Position numbers and translations under genes: made by a program. A DNA stretch of 64,000 bases from NCBI RefSeq assembly GCF_000151205.2, contig NC_016051.1, forward strand, positions 186,001-250,000, read 5' to 3'. This document shows positions 1-10,280 of the stretch, piece after piece; positions within the stretch are counted from its first letter, which is position 1; every line of letters starts with the position of its first letter. Origin of the DNA: Thermococcus sp. AM4 (lineage in GTDB: Archaea > Methanobacteriota_B > Thermococci > Thermococcales > Thermococcaceae). The notes under the pieces are model-generated. The model ran no database searches. It had not been told where the DNA came from and saw only the letters and a program-made list of their open reading frames with translations.

Positions 1-1
1 C

Positions 2-91
2 GAGATTGACGAAGAGACAGCGGAAGAGATAATCGAAGAAGCCGAGAGATTCATTGAGGCAGTTAAAAAAGCCCTGAAAAAGCTCACTTGA
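2..91 (+). CDS. C-terminal fragment of a gene entering from the left, possibly HEPN domain
   Basis: An open frame enters the window and ends with TGA at 89-91. The visible 29 residues form one charged, amphipathic helix rich in Glu, Ala and Lys (AEEIIEEAERF, FIEAVKKAL). This pattern resembles the last helix of HEPN-domain proteins, which often pair with a nucleotidyltransferase antitoxin, but the piece is too short for a firm assignment. The start and the main domain lie outside the window. Two hairpins follow immediately downstream. Confidence 0.5.
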   Translation, partial: EIDEETAEEIIEEAERFIEAVKKALKKLT

Positions 92-108
92 ACACGGCTC
101 GGAATGCT

Positions 109-145
109 ACTACTGCCCCAGTAGTTAACTTCTGCCCCAGAAGTT
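109..145 (+). repeat. Two adjacent perfect hairpins sharing the core CTG-CCC-CAG
   Basis: The first hairpin has a 7-bp stem (ACTACTG, 109-115, with CAGTAGT, 119-125) and a CCC loop. One base later the second has an 8-bp stem (AACTTCTG, 127-134, with CAGAAGTT, 138-145) and the same CCC loop. The distal stem sequences differ but each is self-complementary, while the inner CTG-CCC-CAG is identical. The pair lies 18 nt after the stop of the upstream gene and could be a 3' end or processing structure, or a protein site. Function unknown. Confidence 0.7.
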
Positions 146-182
146 GGCGCTATGTTTTTCAGTCAAAGTTCCCAGTCTTGGT

Positions 183-238
183 GGCGATGACGAGCCTCAC
201 GGTAGCTGAAGAATGATGAGGGGTATACTGACCGAGCC
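183..238 (+). ncRNA. Box C/D sRNA candidate with variant C and D boxes
   Basis: In order: terminal stem GGC (183-185), box C ATGACGA (187-193), 12-nt guide (194-205), box D' CTGA (206-209), 3-nt spacer, box C' ATGATGA (213-219), 12-nt guide (220-231), box D CCGA (232-235) and GCC (236-238), which closes the stem. This is the geometry of archaeal 2'-O-methylation guides bound by L7Ae, Nop5 and fibrillarin. C'/D' are canonical; C and D each carry C where U is expected. Ten of the 12 guide nucleotides before D' are complementary to UACCGUGAGG, a conserved 23S rRNA segment. No guide target was recognised for the D box. Confidence 0.8.
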
Positions 239-273
239 GTTAGGCTTTTATCCTTCCCTTCTTGAAAGAAACC

Positions 274-330
274 GAGCGATGACGACCTCTAGGGTATCTG
301 ACAAAATGATGAGAGCCAAGGGCCGAGCTC
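274..330 (+). ncRNA. Second box C/D sRNA candidate with the same variant boxes
   Basis: Terminal stem GAGC (274-277) with GCTC (327-330); box C ATGACGA (279-285); 12-nt guide (286-297); D' CTGA (298-301); spacer CAAA; C' ATGATGA (306-312); 10-nt guide (313-322); D CCGA (323-326). It lies 35 nt after the first sRNA and repeats its unusual combination of a C box with C at position 5 and a D box with C at position 2, with different guides and a different terminal stem. The 3' end overlaps by 2 nt the end of the convergent gene at 329-670. Targets of the two guides were not recognised. Confidence 0.78.
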
Positions 331-670
331 ACTCCTCCTCAAGCTCTTCAATTTCCTCAAGGATTTCCTCAAACTTCTTGAAGTCCTCGGTTTGGGCGAG
401 GAGCGTTATGAAGTCGTCTATCTCCCTCTTCTCGAGGAACGCTCCGGCAAGGAGCTTTCCGGTGTAGCGGTTGTTCTTAATCTCCCAGAACATGTAGAAC
501 TCGGGGAAGTTCTCCTTTATCTTCCTGTAGGCGACGCCGTACTTTGAATCTTTGAGCGGGTTCTGTTCGAGGTAGAAGTGCCCCGGCTCCAGTTCAATCA
601 TGTGGAGAATCGCTCCCCTCTTTGTCCTGACAAGCTTCACCTTAACGTCCCATTCCTTCAGAACCTTCAT
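329..670 (-). CDS. Conserved hypothetical protein, 113 aa
   Basis: The start ATG at 670 is chosen because GGTGA lies 5 nt upstream; a GTG three codons earlier is less likely. The small protein begins MKVLKEWDVKVKLV, has a basic beta-rich first part and ends with a long acidic helix (EEILEEIEELEEE). No signal peptide, membrane segment, cysteines or known catalytic motif are visible. I do not recognise the family; the good ribosome site and codon use support a real gene. The next gene on the same strand, gcvH, ends 54 nt upstream of its start, so they may be cotranscribed. Confidence 0.7.
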   Translation of the reverse strand: MKVLKEWDVKVKLVRTKRGAILHMIELEPGHFYLEQNPLKDSKYGVAYRKIKENFPEFYMFWEIKNNRYTGKLLAGAFLEKREIDDFITLLAQTEDFKKFEEILEEIEELEEE

Positions 671-724
671 GGCAATCACCGGAAAGAATAAGCAAGAAAA
701 TACTTAACAGTTGCGTTCAGAGGC

Positions 725-1129
725 TCAAAGGCTCTCCAGGTACTTCGCGTAGGCCTCGGCGTCCATGAGCTCCTTGAGCTCTTCCTCGAGGTTGCTGGGC
801 TTTATCTTGGCGATCCAGTGCTCGTAGGGGTCCTCGTTGAGGAGCTCGGGGCTGTCTTCGAGTTCTTCGTTGACCTCGATTACCTCGCCACTGACCGGGG
901 CGTAAACCTCGCTGACGGCCTTGACGCTCTCTATCTCACAGAGAACGTCGCCCTTGCTGACCTCGGTTCCGACCTCGGGAAGCTCGACGTAGGCCAGATC
1001 GCCCAGCTCCTTCTGGGCGTAGTCGCTTATGCCGACGAGAACGGTTCCGTCGTCGAGGACCTTCGCCCACTCGTGGTCCTTCGTGTAGTAGAGGCCTTCC
1101 TTAACCTTGTAGTCTCCGACTTCGATCAT
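725..1129 (-). CDS. gcvH: Glycine cleavage system H protein
   Basis: The lipoyl carrier of the glycine cleavage system shuttles the aminomethyl group between the P, T and L proteins. The protein has the H-protein fold signatures: YTKDHEW near the N terminus, VGISDYAQKELGDL, and the lipoylation site in ESVKAVSEVYAPVSG, with the acceptor Lys about residue 70. The C-terminal part has the family's WIAKIKPSN. The start ATG at 1129 has GGTGA 5 nt upstream; an earlier GTG at 1138 is unlikely. Length 134 aa is normal. No gcvP or gcvT is in the window. A TATA-like GGTTTAAATG lies at 1161-1170 on the minus strand. Confidence 0.95.
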   Translation of the reverse strand: MIEVGDYKVKEGLYYTKDHEWAKVLDDGTVLVGISDYAQKELGDLAYVELPEVGTEVSKGDVLCEIESVKAVSEVYAPVSGEVIEVNEELEDSPELLNEDPYEHWIAKIKPSNLEEELKELMDAEAYAKYLESL

Positions 1130-1186
1130 GAACATCACCGCTTGAGGTAGCAGGTTTGGGCATTTAAACCTTTCTCGAAACGGAAG

Positions 1187-1198
1187 GCTTATAAAACC
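1187..1198 (+). promoter_or_regulatory. BRE/TATA promoter of the secreted protein gene
   Basis: GCTTATAAAACC is a near-consensus Thermococcales TATA element. It lies about 45 nt before the ATG at 1238, which puts transcription start near 1220, just ahead of the GGAGGT ribosome site (1227-1232). Confidence 0.75.
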
Positions 1199-1237
1199 GT
1201 CTCCGAAAAATTTTCACCGGCTTTTGGAGGTAGAGTG

Positions 1238-4509
<3,272 letters not shown>

Positions 4510-4540
4510 CTTCTCTCCCCCAGAAATCTACTCCCCGGAA

Positions 4541-4552
4541 GTTTTTATACTT
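4541..4552 (-). promoter_or_regulatory. TATA promoter inside the L21e-rsmA cluster
   Basis: On the minus strand AGTATAAAAAC lies about 35 nt before the DUF655 ATG, in the 63-nt gap after rpoF. It should give DUF655-rsmA a transcript separate from L21e-rpoF. Confidence 0.65.
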
Positions 4553-4572
4553 TGTGAGGAAAAAGAGAAGAG

Positions 4573-4947
4573 TTACTCGAGGGGTCTGTACTCGTCTATC
4601 AGGCCGATTATCTCCTCGGCCTCTTCCCTTGTGGGCATGTGCTCCTCCTTGGCGAAGATGACCCTGATGTCGAAGTAGTCCTCAGGGAGCAGGTCAACGA
4701 GCTTGGCCGCGATCCTCTCGTCGATCCAGTCGAAGAGGTTAACCAGCTTCTCCTTGAGCTCCCTCGCCTGCTCGGGCTTCAGTTTGGCGAAGCGCTCCGC
4801 GTGCTCCAGGCTAACCCTGGCCTCATAGAACATCGGCTCCTCTGGGTTCTCCTCCATGCCCTCCTCTTTCCTGCGCTCGAGGAGCTCCTTGGCCTCCGCC
4901 AGCGTGACGTAGTGCTCCTCAAGCTTCTTTCTCCCGATCATGCTCAT
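4573..4947 (-). CDS. rpoF: DNA-directed RNA polymerase subunit F (Rpb4 homologue)
   Basis: Archaeal RpoF pairs with RpoE (Rpb7-like) to form the stalk of RNA polymerase. The 124-aa sequence matches the family in size and pattern: [16 protein letters not shown] at the N terminus, an Rpb4-type helical bundle ([18 protein letters not shown]) and the terminal [13 protein letters not shown] and [11 protein letters not shown]. The start overlaps the L21e stop by 4 nt; an alternative ATG lies two codons on (4941). Coupling to a ribosomal protein gene is the usual archaeal arrangement. Confidence 0.93.
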   Translation of the reverse strand: MSMIGRKKLEEHYVTLAEAKELLERRKEEGMEENPEEPMFYEARVSLEHAERFAKLKPEQARELKEKLVNLFDWIDERIAAKLVDLLPEDYFDIRVIFAKEEHMPTREEAEEIIGLIDEYRPLE

Positions 4948-5240
4948 CCCTTCTGGGGCCTGAGGTGGACCGGGTGTATGAAGAAGGTCTTAACCTTGCC
5001 GCCGTCCCTTATCTCGACGATGTAGGCGTCGCCGCGCTTTCCGACGACGGTTCCGGTCCTTCCGTGGAACCTCGGGTCGGGCATGCCCTTGTGGTAGCTC
5101 GGCTCGATGACGATGTGAACTCTCTGCCCGACTTCAAACTCCTGGAGGAACCTGGTGAGCGGGGGAAGGCCCCTTCTCCTCGGGTGCTTGCTGAGCTTTC
5201 CCCTCGTCTTTCTCCTGAAGCTGTGCGCCTTCTTAACCAT
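4944..5240 (-). CDS. rpl21e: Large-subunit ribosomal protein L21e
   Basis: 98-aa basic ribosomal protein of the archaeal/eukaryotic large subunit. Typical features are the N-terminal [20 protein letters not shown] and the central SH3-like barrel with [23 protein letters not shown] in segments, ending [19 protein letters not shown] at 5240 is chosen because GAGGTGG precedes it; the GTG three codons upstream falls inside that ribosome site. It is the first gene of the operon leading to rpoF, with a leader of about 110 nt. Confidence 0.96.
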   Translation of the reverse strand: MVKKAHSFRRKTRGKLSKHPRRRGLPPLTRFLQEFEVGQRVHIVIEPSYHKGMPDPRFHGRTGTVVGKRGDAYIVEIRDGGKVKTFFIHPVHLRPQKG

Positions 5241-5350
5241 TCCAACCACCTCTCAACGTCCGGTATTATCCAGCGGGATCAACCAGGGATCTAATTTTTC
5301 AAAGGGGGAACCTTTTCGCTCCGTTTAGACCTACGACTAACCCCCTTGAG
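5241..5350 (-). promoter_or_regulatory. Long structured leader of the L21e-rpoF mRNA
   Basis: The TATA box at 5372-5381 predicts a start near 5350, leaving about 110 nt before the L21e ATG, long for this genome. On the minus strand CAAGGGGG (5348-5341) can pair with CCCCCTTTG (5308-5300). Downstream, GATCCC occurs twice, followed by one GGAT, so either copy could pair with it. The stretch CTGGTTGATCCCGCTGG resembles the conserved 5' end of small-subunit rRNA (GGTTGATCCTGC). A regulatory role is inference. Confidence 0.5.
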
Positions 5351-5371
5351 TCACTAAAAGCCTCTTCGACC

Positions 5372-5381
5372 AATTTATAAA
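5372..5381 (-). promoter_or_regulatory. TATA promoter of the L21e-rpoF operon
   Basis: On the minus strand TTTATAAATT, preceded by a purine-rich BRE-like stretch, lies just before the end of pus10, 130 nt from the L21e start codon. Confidence 0.7.
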
Positions 5382-5390
5382 ACTTTGCCC

Positions 5391-6548
5391 TCAGTCGAGG
5401 ATGTTCAGCACGTCGAGCCTTTCGCACCAGGCTTTCTTTCCGAGCAGATCGCTGACACTCGGCTTTGTTCTTCCCCTATCCCCCGAAACCAGCTCCTTGA
5501 TGTAGAGCCCTCCGTCTGTGATAAGGCGAAGCTCGAAGTGCTTCTCGTCGATCCACCTCGCCTCGGCCTCGTGAACCTTCCTCACCCGAACTTTGTCTGC
5601 CCTCGCCTTTCTGACGCGCCAGGGCGTTCTCTGATGTATCTCAAGGCCCATTAGCTTTCTCGCCACTTCCTCTGCTTCTTCTGGCGTTACGCCCTCCTCA
5701 ACGAGAACGAGCGCGAGGTATTCCTTCATGTGGTTCTTCGTGAGGACTTCCTCGGCCTCCTTCGCCGAGACGAAGCGAAGATTAAGAACCTCCACCTTTC
5801 CGCTCGCGTTTATCTCCTCCGCTATTTTCCCCAGATCGACTTTCCTTCTCTTTGGGCTCTTAACCTCGACGATGAAGGGTCTTCCATTGCCGAGCATCCT
5901 AACATCAACGTCCTCCCTTCCAGCGCCTTTGAAGACGCATTTGCCTTCAAAGGCCTTAGAAAACGCCCGGCAGATTATCGAGGCTACGCTGTCCTCGAAG
6001 TCGGGTAGAGGTGTCTGAGGAATCCCGCGCACGAGCTTCCTGTAACGCCCGTAAACATAAACCGGGTTGATTTGAAGCTCTATCTCGCCAGAGAACGGCT
6101 CGACTATGAAAACAAGGTCGGGGTTCTTCGAGGTCTCCTTTCCCGTTGCCTTCCCGAAGGCCTTGCCGAGCTCGCGGTTGAACTCACGGTTTATCGGCTC
6201 CGCGGTTTCGACCTCGAACTCCTCCCAGATGGCCTTTTCCTTCTCCCTGATTTCCTCCGGGAAGCGGGAACCGACGAGAAACGTCTCGAACTCGATTCCT
6301 TCGCTGGCTTTCTTCATGGCCTCTACGAGCTCGGGAATTCTCTCAAAGACGTTGTGGCAGAGCTCGCACTCCTCTGGCTCAGCTATTGGATCCAGTCCCC
6401 TCGCGGAGCGCTCCATGTTGAGGACGAACCTTATCGCCTTTCCACGCTCCTCGTTTGTCCCCTTACCGAGCTTGGCGAAGAGCCTGCCGAGGCAGTGATC
6501 GCAGAGTTTGTGCTCCTCAAGAACCCTTTCGGCCTTCTCGACTATCAT
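5391..6548 (-). CDS. pus10: tRNA pseudouridine synthase Pus10
   Basis: Archaeal Pus10 makes pseudouridine 54 (and often 55) in the T-loop of tRNA. The 385-aa protein has a zinc-binding N-terminal region with CDHC (16-19) and CELC (61-64), a THUMP-containing accessory part, and the catalytic core with the presumed catalytic Asp in REDVDVRMLGNGRPF. The C-terminal motif TDGGLYIKELVSGD and TKPSVSDLLG fits the family. ATG at 6548 follows GGTGGGACG. It lies upstream of the L21e operon on the same strand, 150 nt apart. Confidence 0.95.
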   Translation of the reverse strand: MIVEKAERVLEEHKLCDHCLGRLFAKLGKGTNEERGKAIRFVLNMERSARGLDPIAEPEECELCHNVFERIPELVEAMKKASEGIEFETFLVGSRFPEEIREKEKAIWEEFEVETAEPINREFNRELGKAFGKATGKETSKNPDLVFIVEPFSGEIELQINPVYVYGRYRKLVRGIPQTPLPDFEDSVASIICRAFSKAFEGKCVFKGAGREDVDVRMLGNGRPFIVEVKSPKRRKVDLGKIAEEINASGKVEVLNLRFVSAKEAEEVLTKNHMKEYLALVLVEEGVTPEEAEEVARKLMGLEIHQRTPWRVRKARADKVRVRKVHEAEARWIDEKHFELRLITDGGLYIKELVSGDRGRTKPSVSDLLGKKAWCERLDVLNILD

Positions 6549-6592
6549 CGTCCCACCCTAAAGCTTTTTATTCCTCCGCCCAAGTTCCTTCG

Positions 6593-6892
6593 ATGGCCAC
6601 TCGACGGGAACGGATAATAAGCCTTTTGGAGGAGCGGGACTATTCCGTGAGCGAGTTAGCCCAGGTTCTTGGTATCAGGGGCAAGGGTAGCAAAAAGCTC
6701 ATCTTAGAGGACCTCAAGGCGATTCAGAAAATCCTGAAGCGTGAGGGAAAGGTTCTGCTCGTCAAGCCAGCCGAGTGCAGGAACTGTGGCTTCGTTTTTA
6801 AGCCGGAGATAAAGATCCCTTCCCGCTGTCCGCGCTGTAAGAGCGAGTGGATCGAGGAGCCGAGGTTCAAGATCGAGCCGAAAGGCTTATAA
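6593..6892 (+). CDS. Predicted regulator: N-terminal HTH plus zinc ribbon
   Basis: A 99-aa protein starting at ATG 6593. Residues about 5-55 form a winged-helix/HTH domain (SVSELAQVLGIRGKGSKKLI). The C-terminal half is a zinc ribbon with CRNCGF and CPRCKSEW, two CxxC pairs. Archaeal proteins of this architecture are annotated as transcription regulators; the target is unknown. A TATA-like GCTTTTTATT lies about 30 nt upstream, so the mRNA is nearly leaderless. The gene diverges from pus10 with only 44 nt between start codons. Longer in-frame starts overlap pus10 and lack a ribosome site. Confidence 0.88.
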   Translation: MATRRERIISLLEERDYSVSELAQVLGIRGKGSKKLILEDLKAIQKILKREGKVLLVKPAECRNCGFVFKPEIKIPSRCPRCKSEWIEEPRFKIEPKGL

Positions 6893-6947
6893 CCACGACG
6901 TGTTTTCTACCTAAGGAGTAAAAAGAACATCCTGCCGAGGGGTACTA

Positions 6948-8315
6948 ATGTCCGCGGTGAAGTATCTCCTCGTGTTTACCATCGTGCTTGTTTTCGTCGC
7001 CCCTACGGTCAACGCGGCGAAGGTCGTGTGTCCAAGGGAGATAGACCTTGAGAAAACCTCCGAGCTTATCTGCCACGTCTACGGTAAGGGTAACGCCTCC
7101 GTAAGGGTAATTTACATAAACGGGGTAAACCTTTCACGTTCAGGATCTTCGTATCTTTACGCGTACGATTTCAGAGGTGAGTACCTGGACAGAGGGGAAG
7201 CGGGGAAAATGCCCTTAAAGCTCAGGGTTTTTATGAGCTGGCTGATTGAGTTATCCCCTCCTAGAACGGCTGAGGGGCTGTATTGGGTCTACTACAACAA
7301 GGTTAACCACGTTGGGTTTTTAATCTCGGAGGAAAACGGAAGCGAGATAGTTGACGTTCCGGTGTACGTGAAGGGAAGCGTATGGGATGAACTCAGGTAT
7401 TTTCTGTACATAGGATTGCTTGGGGTTCTCGTCCTTCTCGTTCTTTACCTAATCTCCCTGCTCAGGGGCAGGAATAAGAAGGCCGAAAAGGCCGCCGAGT
7501 CCATAACGAAGATTGGCTATTTCTTCCTCGTTATGGGTTCAACTAAAATCCTCAAGGTCTTTGCCGCAGGTCTCGTTTACTACCTCGGCAGGTCCGGGCT
7601 TGATGTCCCCTCCGATCTTGTCCTGAGCTGGTCCTCGGTAATCCTTGGCATGCTACTTTTAACAGTCCTTGATCTGGCGAAGACACCTCCGGAACGTAGA
7701 AAACAAACGTGGCTGACTGGTCTTGAGTGGATTCCGGTTTCGCTGTATATGCTAAGCATTAAAATGGCCCTTCTCAGCTTCCTGTTTCTGGTGGTCTACC
7801 TCGTGCTGGTCAGGATAAAACCCCTTGTCGAGGGTATGAGGAGGGTTTCTCTCCTGGCTTCACCGCTGTGGGCAATTCTCCTCTACGGGTACGTTGGAGG
7901 AGAAGCGGTGTTCTTCGGTCTGTTACTGTTTTTGTCCCTTCTGATACCCTACTTGATTCACGTTCTCATCCCCGGGGAAGATGAGGGGTTCGTGGAGGAG
8001 GACGGCATCATAAGGGTTTACGGCACTTCTCCAACAGTGATCGCCGAGAGCCTTCCGGTTAGGGATGAAATCCCGTTGATAGACGAGCCCAAGAAAAAGA
8101 AAGTGCTGAACACTGAACCCCCGACTGCTAAAGAACTCGTGGCCCGATTTGAGTGGGTTATCCGGGACAGGGAGTTCGAAAACAAGTATCTGAAGAATAA
8201 CCGAACTTCTGAGGATCTCCCGGACGTTCCTGAGAGTTCTCCCGATTCAAACAGGGTCTTTAGCCTCGAGCACTATACGGGATACCTCGGAATTGGTGGG
8301 GAAAGGGGGGAGTAG
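6948..8315 (+). CDS. Signal-peptide membrane protein with paired extracellular Cys (paralogue family)
   Basis: 455 aa. A signal peptide ends at VNAAK, followed directly by an outer domain with VVCPRE and LICHVYG, two Cys spaced as a likely disulfide. After residue about 145 come a membrane segment (LYIGLLGVLVLLVLYLISLL), a short charged loop and several further membrane spans, then a hydrophilic tail with FEWVIRDREFENKYL. The motif TGLEWIPVSLYML and the tail match the protein at 29245-30474 (TGIEWIPLALLSF, FERVLKEREMEK). Function unknown. The gene abuts the convergent PRC-barrel gene with no spacer. Confidence 0.8.
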   Translation: MSAVKYLLVFTIVLVFVAPTVNAAKVVCPREIDLEKTSELICHVYGKGNASVRVIYINGVNLSRSGSSYLYAYDFRGEYLDRGEAGKMPLKLRVFMSWLIELSPPRTAEGLYWVYYNKVNHVGFLISEENGSEIVDVPVYVKGSVWDELRYFLYIGLLGVLVLLVLYLISLLRGRNKKAEKAAESITKIGYFFLVMGSTKILKVFAAGLVYYLGRSGLDVPSDLVLSWSSVILGMLLLTVLDLAKTPPERRKQTWLTGLEWIPVSLYMLSIKMALLSFLFLVVYLVLVRIKPLVEGMRRVSLLASPLWAILLYGYVGGEAVFFGLLLFLSLLIPYLIHVLIPGEDEGFVEEDGIIRVYGTSPTVIAESLPVRDEIPLIDEPKKKKVLNTEPPTAKELVARFEWVIRDREFENKYLKNNRTSEDLPDVPESSPDSNRVFSLEHYTGYLGIGGERGE

Positions 8316-8525
8316 TCAGTCCTCTTTGGCCTTAACGAGGATTATATCGCCGATTGCAATGACCCTCTCGTAGGGGATGCCCACCTTCTCCCCCGGAAGC
8401 GCTAGGGCCAGAACCCTTCCGTAGCCGGTGTCTATCTCTATCAGAACCTCATCAACGTAACCGACGTAGTTCCCCTTGGTGTTGTAGATCTGCTTTCCGT
8501 ATATCCTCGACAGCCTCATGACCAT
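8316..8525 (-). CDS. PRC-barrel domain protein, 69 aa
   Basis: The whole protein is one PRC-barrel: SRIYGKQIYNTKGNYVGYVDEVLIEID, then the strand pair GRVLALALPGEKVGIPYERVIAIGDIILVK. In archaea stand-alone PRC-barrels occur as small proteins of uncertain role in RNA metabolism or division. GGGTGG lies ahead of the ATG at 8525; an ATG two codons on is possible. The stop abuts the end of the convergent upstream gene. Confidence 0.9.
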   Translation of the reverse strand: MVMRLSRIYGKQIYNTKGNYVGYVDEVLIEIDTGYGRVLALALPGEKVGIPYERVIAIGDIILVKAKED

Positions 8526-8561
8526 TTAAACCACCCCCTGGATTCTGCTTTTCAATCGTAT

Positions 8562-9080
8562 TTAAGGTTTCGGTTTCGCGAAGAGCAGCCTCGCGGCGGC
8601 ACCGGTAACGACGCCTATCATCCCGAGGAAGCCTATGAAGACGGTTGCCATCGCAGTCCCCAGCATGCTCCCAAAGAGGTTTAGCGCCCCTCCAACGGCC
8701 AGAACGGTCATCGCTCCTGAGAAGTACAGGGGCCCCGCGAGCAGGACGTCAGCAACACCACTCGGAGTGGGGTAGAGCACAACCAGCAGGGACAGTGCAA
8801 TAACGAGTAGGATAACCCCCATCCCAACGTCCACGTGCCGTGAGAGAACCAGCACTAGGCTCACTCCCACGAGTCCAGCGAGGTAGCTCAGCGCGGACGT
8901 CCTGAACCGCCATTCCCTCGTTGAAAAGACGAGAGCGAAAACCGCCATCAGGGCAAGGTACATTCCAAGAACCGCGTGAACGTCCGTCTTGTCGGGCAGG
9001 ACTGTGACGGCAAGAAGGAACGCCACCAGCGCTCCGGTTCCAGCTCCGGTTATTGCTTTAAAGAGTTTCTCCAACTTCAC
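8562..9080 (-). CDS. Hypothetical membrane protein, 172 aa
   Basis: About five or six hydrophobic spans fill the protein (for example [80 protein letters not shown]). It has no recognised catalytic motif. It starts with GTG at 9080, overlapping the stop of the riboflavin kinase gene (GTGA), so it is the last gene of the translin-endonuclease V-riboflavin kinase operon. A link to riboflavin is possible but only by position. Confidence 0.8.
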   Translation of the reverse strand: MKLEKLFKAITGAGTGALVAFLLAVTVLPDKTDVHAVLGMYLALMAVFALVFSTREWRFRTSALSYLAGLVGVSLVLVLSRHVDVGMGVILLVIALSLLVVLYPTPSGVADVLLAGPLYFSGAMTVLAVGGALNLFGSMLGTAMATVFIGFLGMIGVVTGAAARLLFAKPKP

Positions 9081-9721
9081 CTACCTCCCAGGGCCTTTAT
9101 CCTGATTTTACTGCCATCCTTAAGGTTGAGGGCCTCCCTGAGGTTCACGGGAGCTATTATCTCGGCTATCTTCGGCGGATGAACACTCCGGGAGGGAACA
9201 ACGATTGCGCCTTCAACGTCCTCTATCTTCACGGGATAGGCCTTGACGTCCCCGAAGGTTCTGCCGTCCCGAACGAAACCGGGAATGAGGATCGGCCTCA
9301 CGTCCACGAGGGCGTCGAATATAGTCTTGGGAAAGAGCACCCTCACGTTGAGCGTTCCGGGGAATGGATCGAAGCCGAGGTACTCCCTGATCCTATCCCG
9401 GTAAAGCCTGACGTAGTACGAGCCCTCCCCGAGGCCGGACACCACCTCCCCGAGGATGAGGCCGCAGTAGAGGGCCCTTTCGAGCCTTTCGTAGAGATCC
9501 TCAAGAACTCTCAGCCCCTTCTCCGTCAGGCCAACCCGGGTCTTCCTACCGGAGGTCTCCCGGGAGATCAGCCCTTCCATCTCCATTTCTCGGATGAGCC
9601 TGAGAACACTCTGGGGTGAGGTGTTGAGTAGAGATGCAAGTTCCCTGAGCGTTACCTCCTTCTTCCGTCCGATCGCGCCGAGTTCGGCCAGCTTAACCAG
9701 AAGTTCAATTCTCTCGCCCAT
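9077..9721 (-). CDS. ribK: CTP-dependent riboflavin kinase with HTH domain (RbkR type)
   Basis: 214 aa in two domains. Residues about 1-85 are a winged HTH ([23 protein letters not shown]). The remainder is the archaeal DUF120 riboflavin kinase with [10 protein letters not shown], the loop [12 protein letters not shown] and GVRP-like RPILIPGF. Proteins of this architecture phosphorylate riboflavin to FMN using CTP and also act as riboflavin-pathway repressors (RbkR). ATG at 9721 overlaps the endonuclease V gene by 17 nt. No rib biosynthesis gene is nearby, so any operator targets lie elsewhere. Confidence 0.94.
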   Translation of the reverse strand: MGERIELLVKLAELGAIGRKKEVTLRELASLLNTSPQSVLRLIREMEMEGLISRETSGRKTRVGLTEKGLRVLEDLYERLERALYCGLILGEVVSGLGEGSYYVRLYRDRIREYLGFDPFPGTLNVRVLFPKTIFDALVDVRPILIPGFVRDGRTFGDVKAYPVKIEDVEGAIVVPSRSVHPPKIAEIIAPVNLREALNLKDGSKIRIKALGGR

Positions 9722-10280
9722 TTCGCTTCCCCTTGGAGAGTTCGTCCGCCAGCTTCAGCGGTAGTGGATAGCCTCCCCGGCTTAAAGCCTTAACTATGGC
9801 AACGGCTGAGGGGAGATCTATGAGGTGCCCCACGCTCACGTAGGCCTTGCCGACCTTTGCCAAGGATCCCTCCGGGGCGCCCCTGAGGGGCCTCTTTGCA
9901 ACTCCTACCGTGGGTATTCCCGTGATCAGACCGATGTGGGAAGCGAGTCCGTATCCCCGGGGATGCGCCCGCCCGTGCCCCTCGACGATCAGAACGTCTG
10001 GTCTCTCCTTCCCAAGGGCCATGAGAACCGGTTTGGTTTCGCGAAGGAAGAAGAAAGTGGGAACGTACGGAAATTTAACGGTCGTTTCGATGGTCCGGAC
10101 TTTTAAAAGCCTGCACTCCGGAAAACTGCAGAGGACGAAGGCGCCCCTGGCCTTCTCTCCCCGGTATGAAACGTCAACGGCTCCAACTGTCGAGATCACG
10201 TTCGGATCCACAGGCTCTTCCACTATCCTCTTGGCCAGTCTGAGCTGAACCTCCGCAATTCGTTTCAGGATCTCATCCAT
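9705..10280 (-). CDS. nfi: Endonuclease V
   Basis: Cleaves DNA (or RNA) next to deaminated bases, mainly inosine. 191 aa, slightly short as usual in Thermococcales. Catalytic acids are in place: Asp about 36 in GAVDVSY, Glu about 81 in FFFLRE and Asp about 95 in DVLIVEGHG; the product-binding [15 protein letters not shown] follows. ATG at 10280 overlaps the translin gene by 8 nt and the 3' end overlaps ribK by 17 nt, so these genes are translated from one mRNA. Confidence 0.96.
   Translation of the reverse strand: MDEILKRIAEVQLRLAKRIVEEPVDPNVISTVGAVDVSYRGEKARGAFVLCSFPECRLLKVRTIETTVKFPYVPTFFFLRETKPVLMALGKERPDVLIVEGHGRAHPRGYGLASHIGLITGIPTVGVAKRPLRGAPEGSLAKVGKAYVSVGHLIDLPSAVAIVKALSRGGYPLPLKLADELSKGKRNGREN

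Noticed and set aside
228-231. CTGA as box D of the first sRNA
   Set aside because: Using it gives an 8-nt guide and no terminal stem. CCGA at 232-235 gives a 12-nt guide and closes GGC/GCC, and the second sRNA shows the same variant independently.
5260-5290. A 16S rRNA gene fragment
   Set aside because: Similarity covers only about 15 nt around GGTTGATCC, and no further rRNA sequence follows in either direction.
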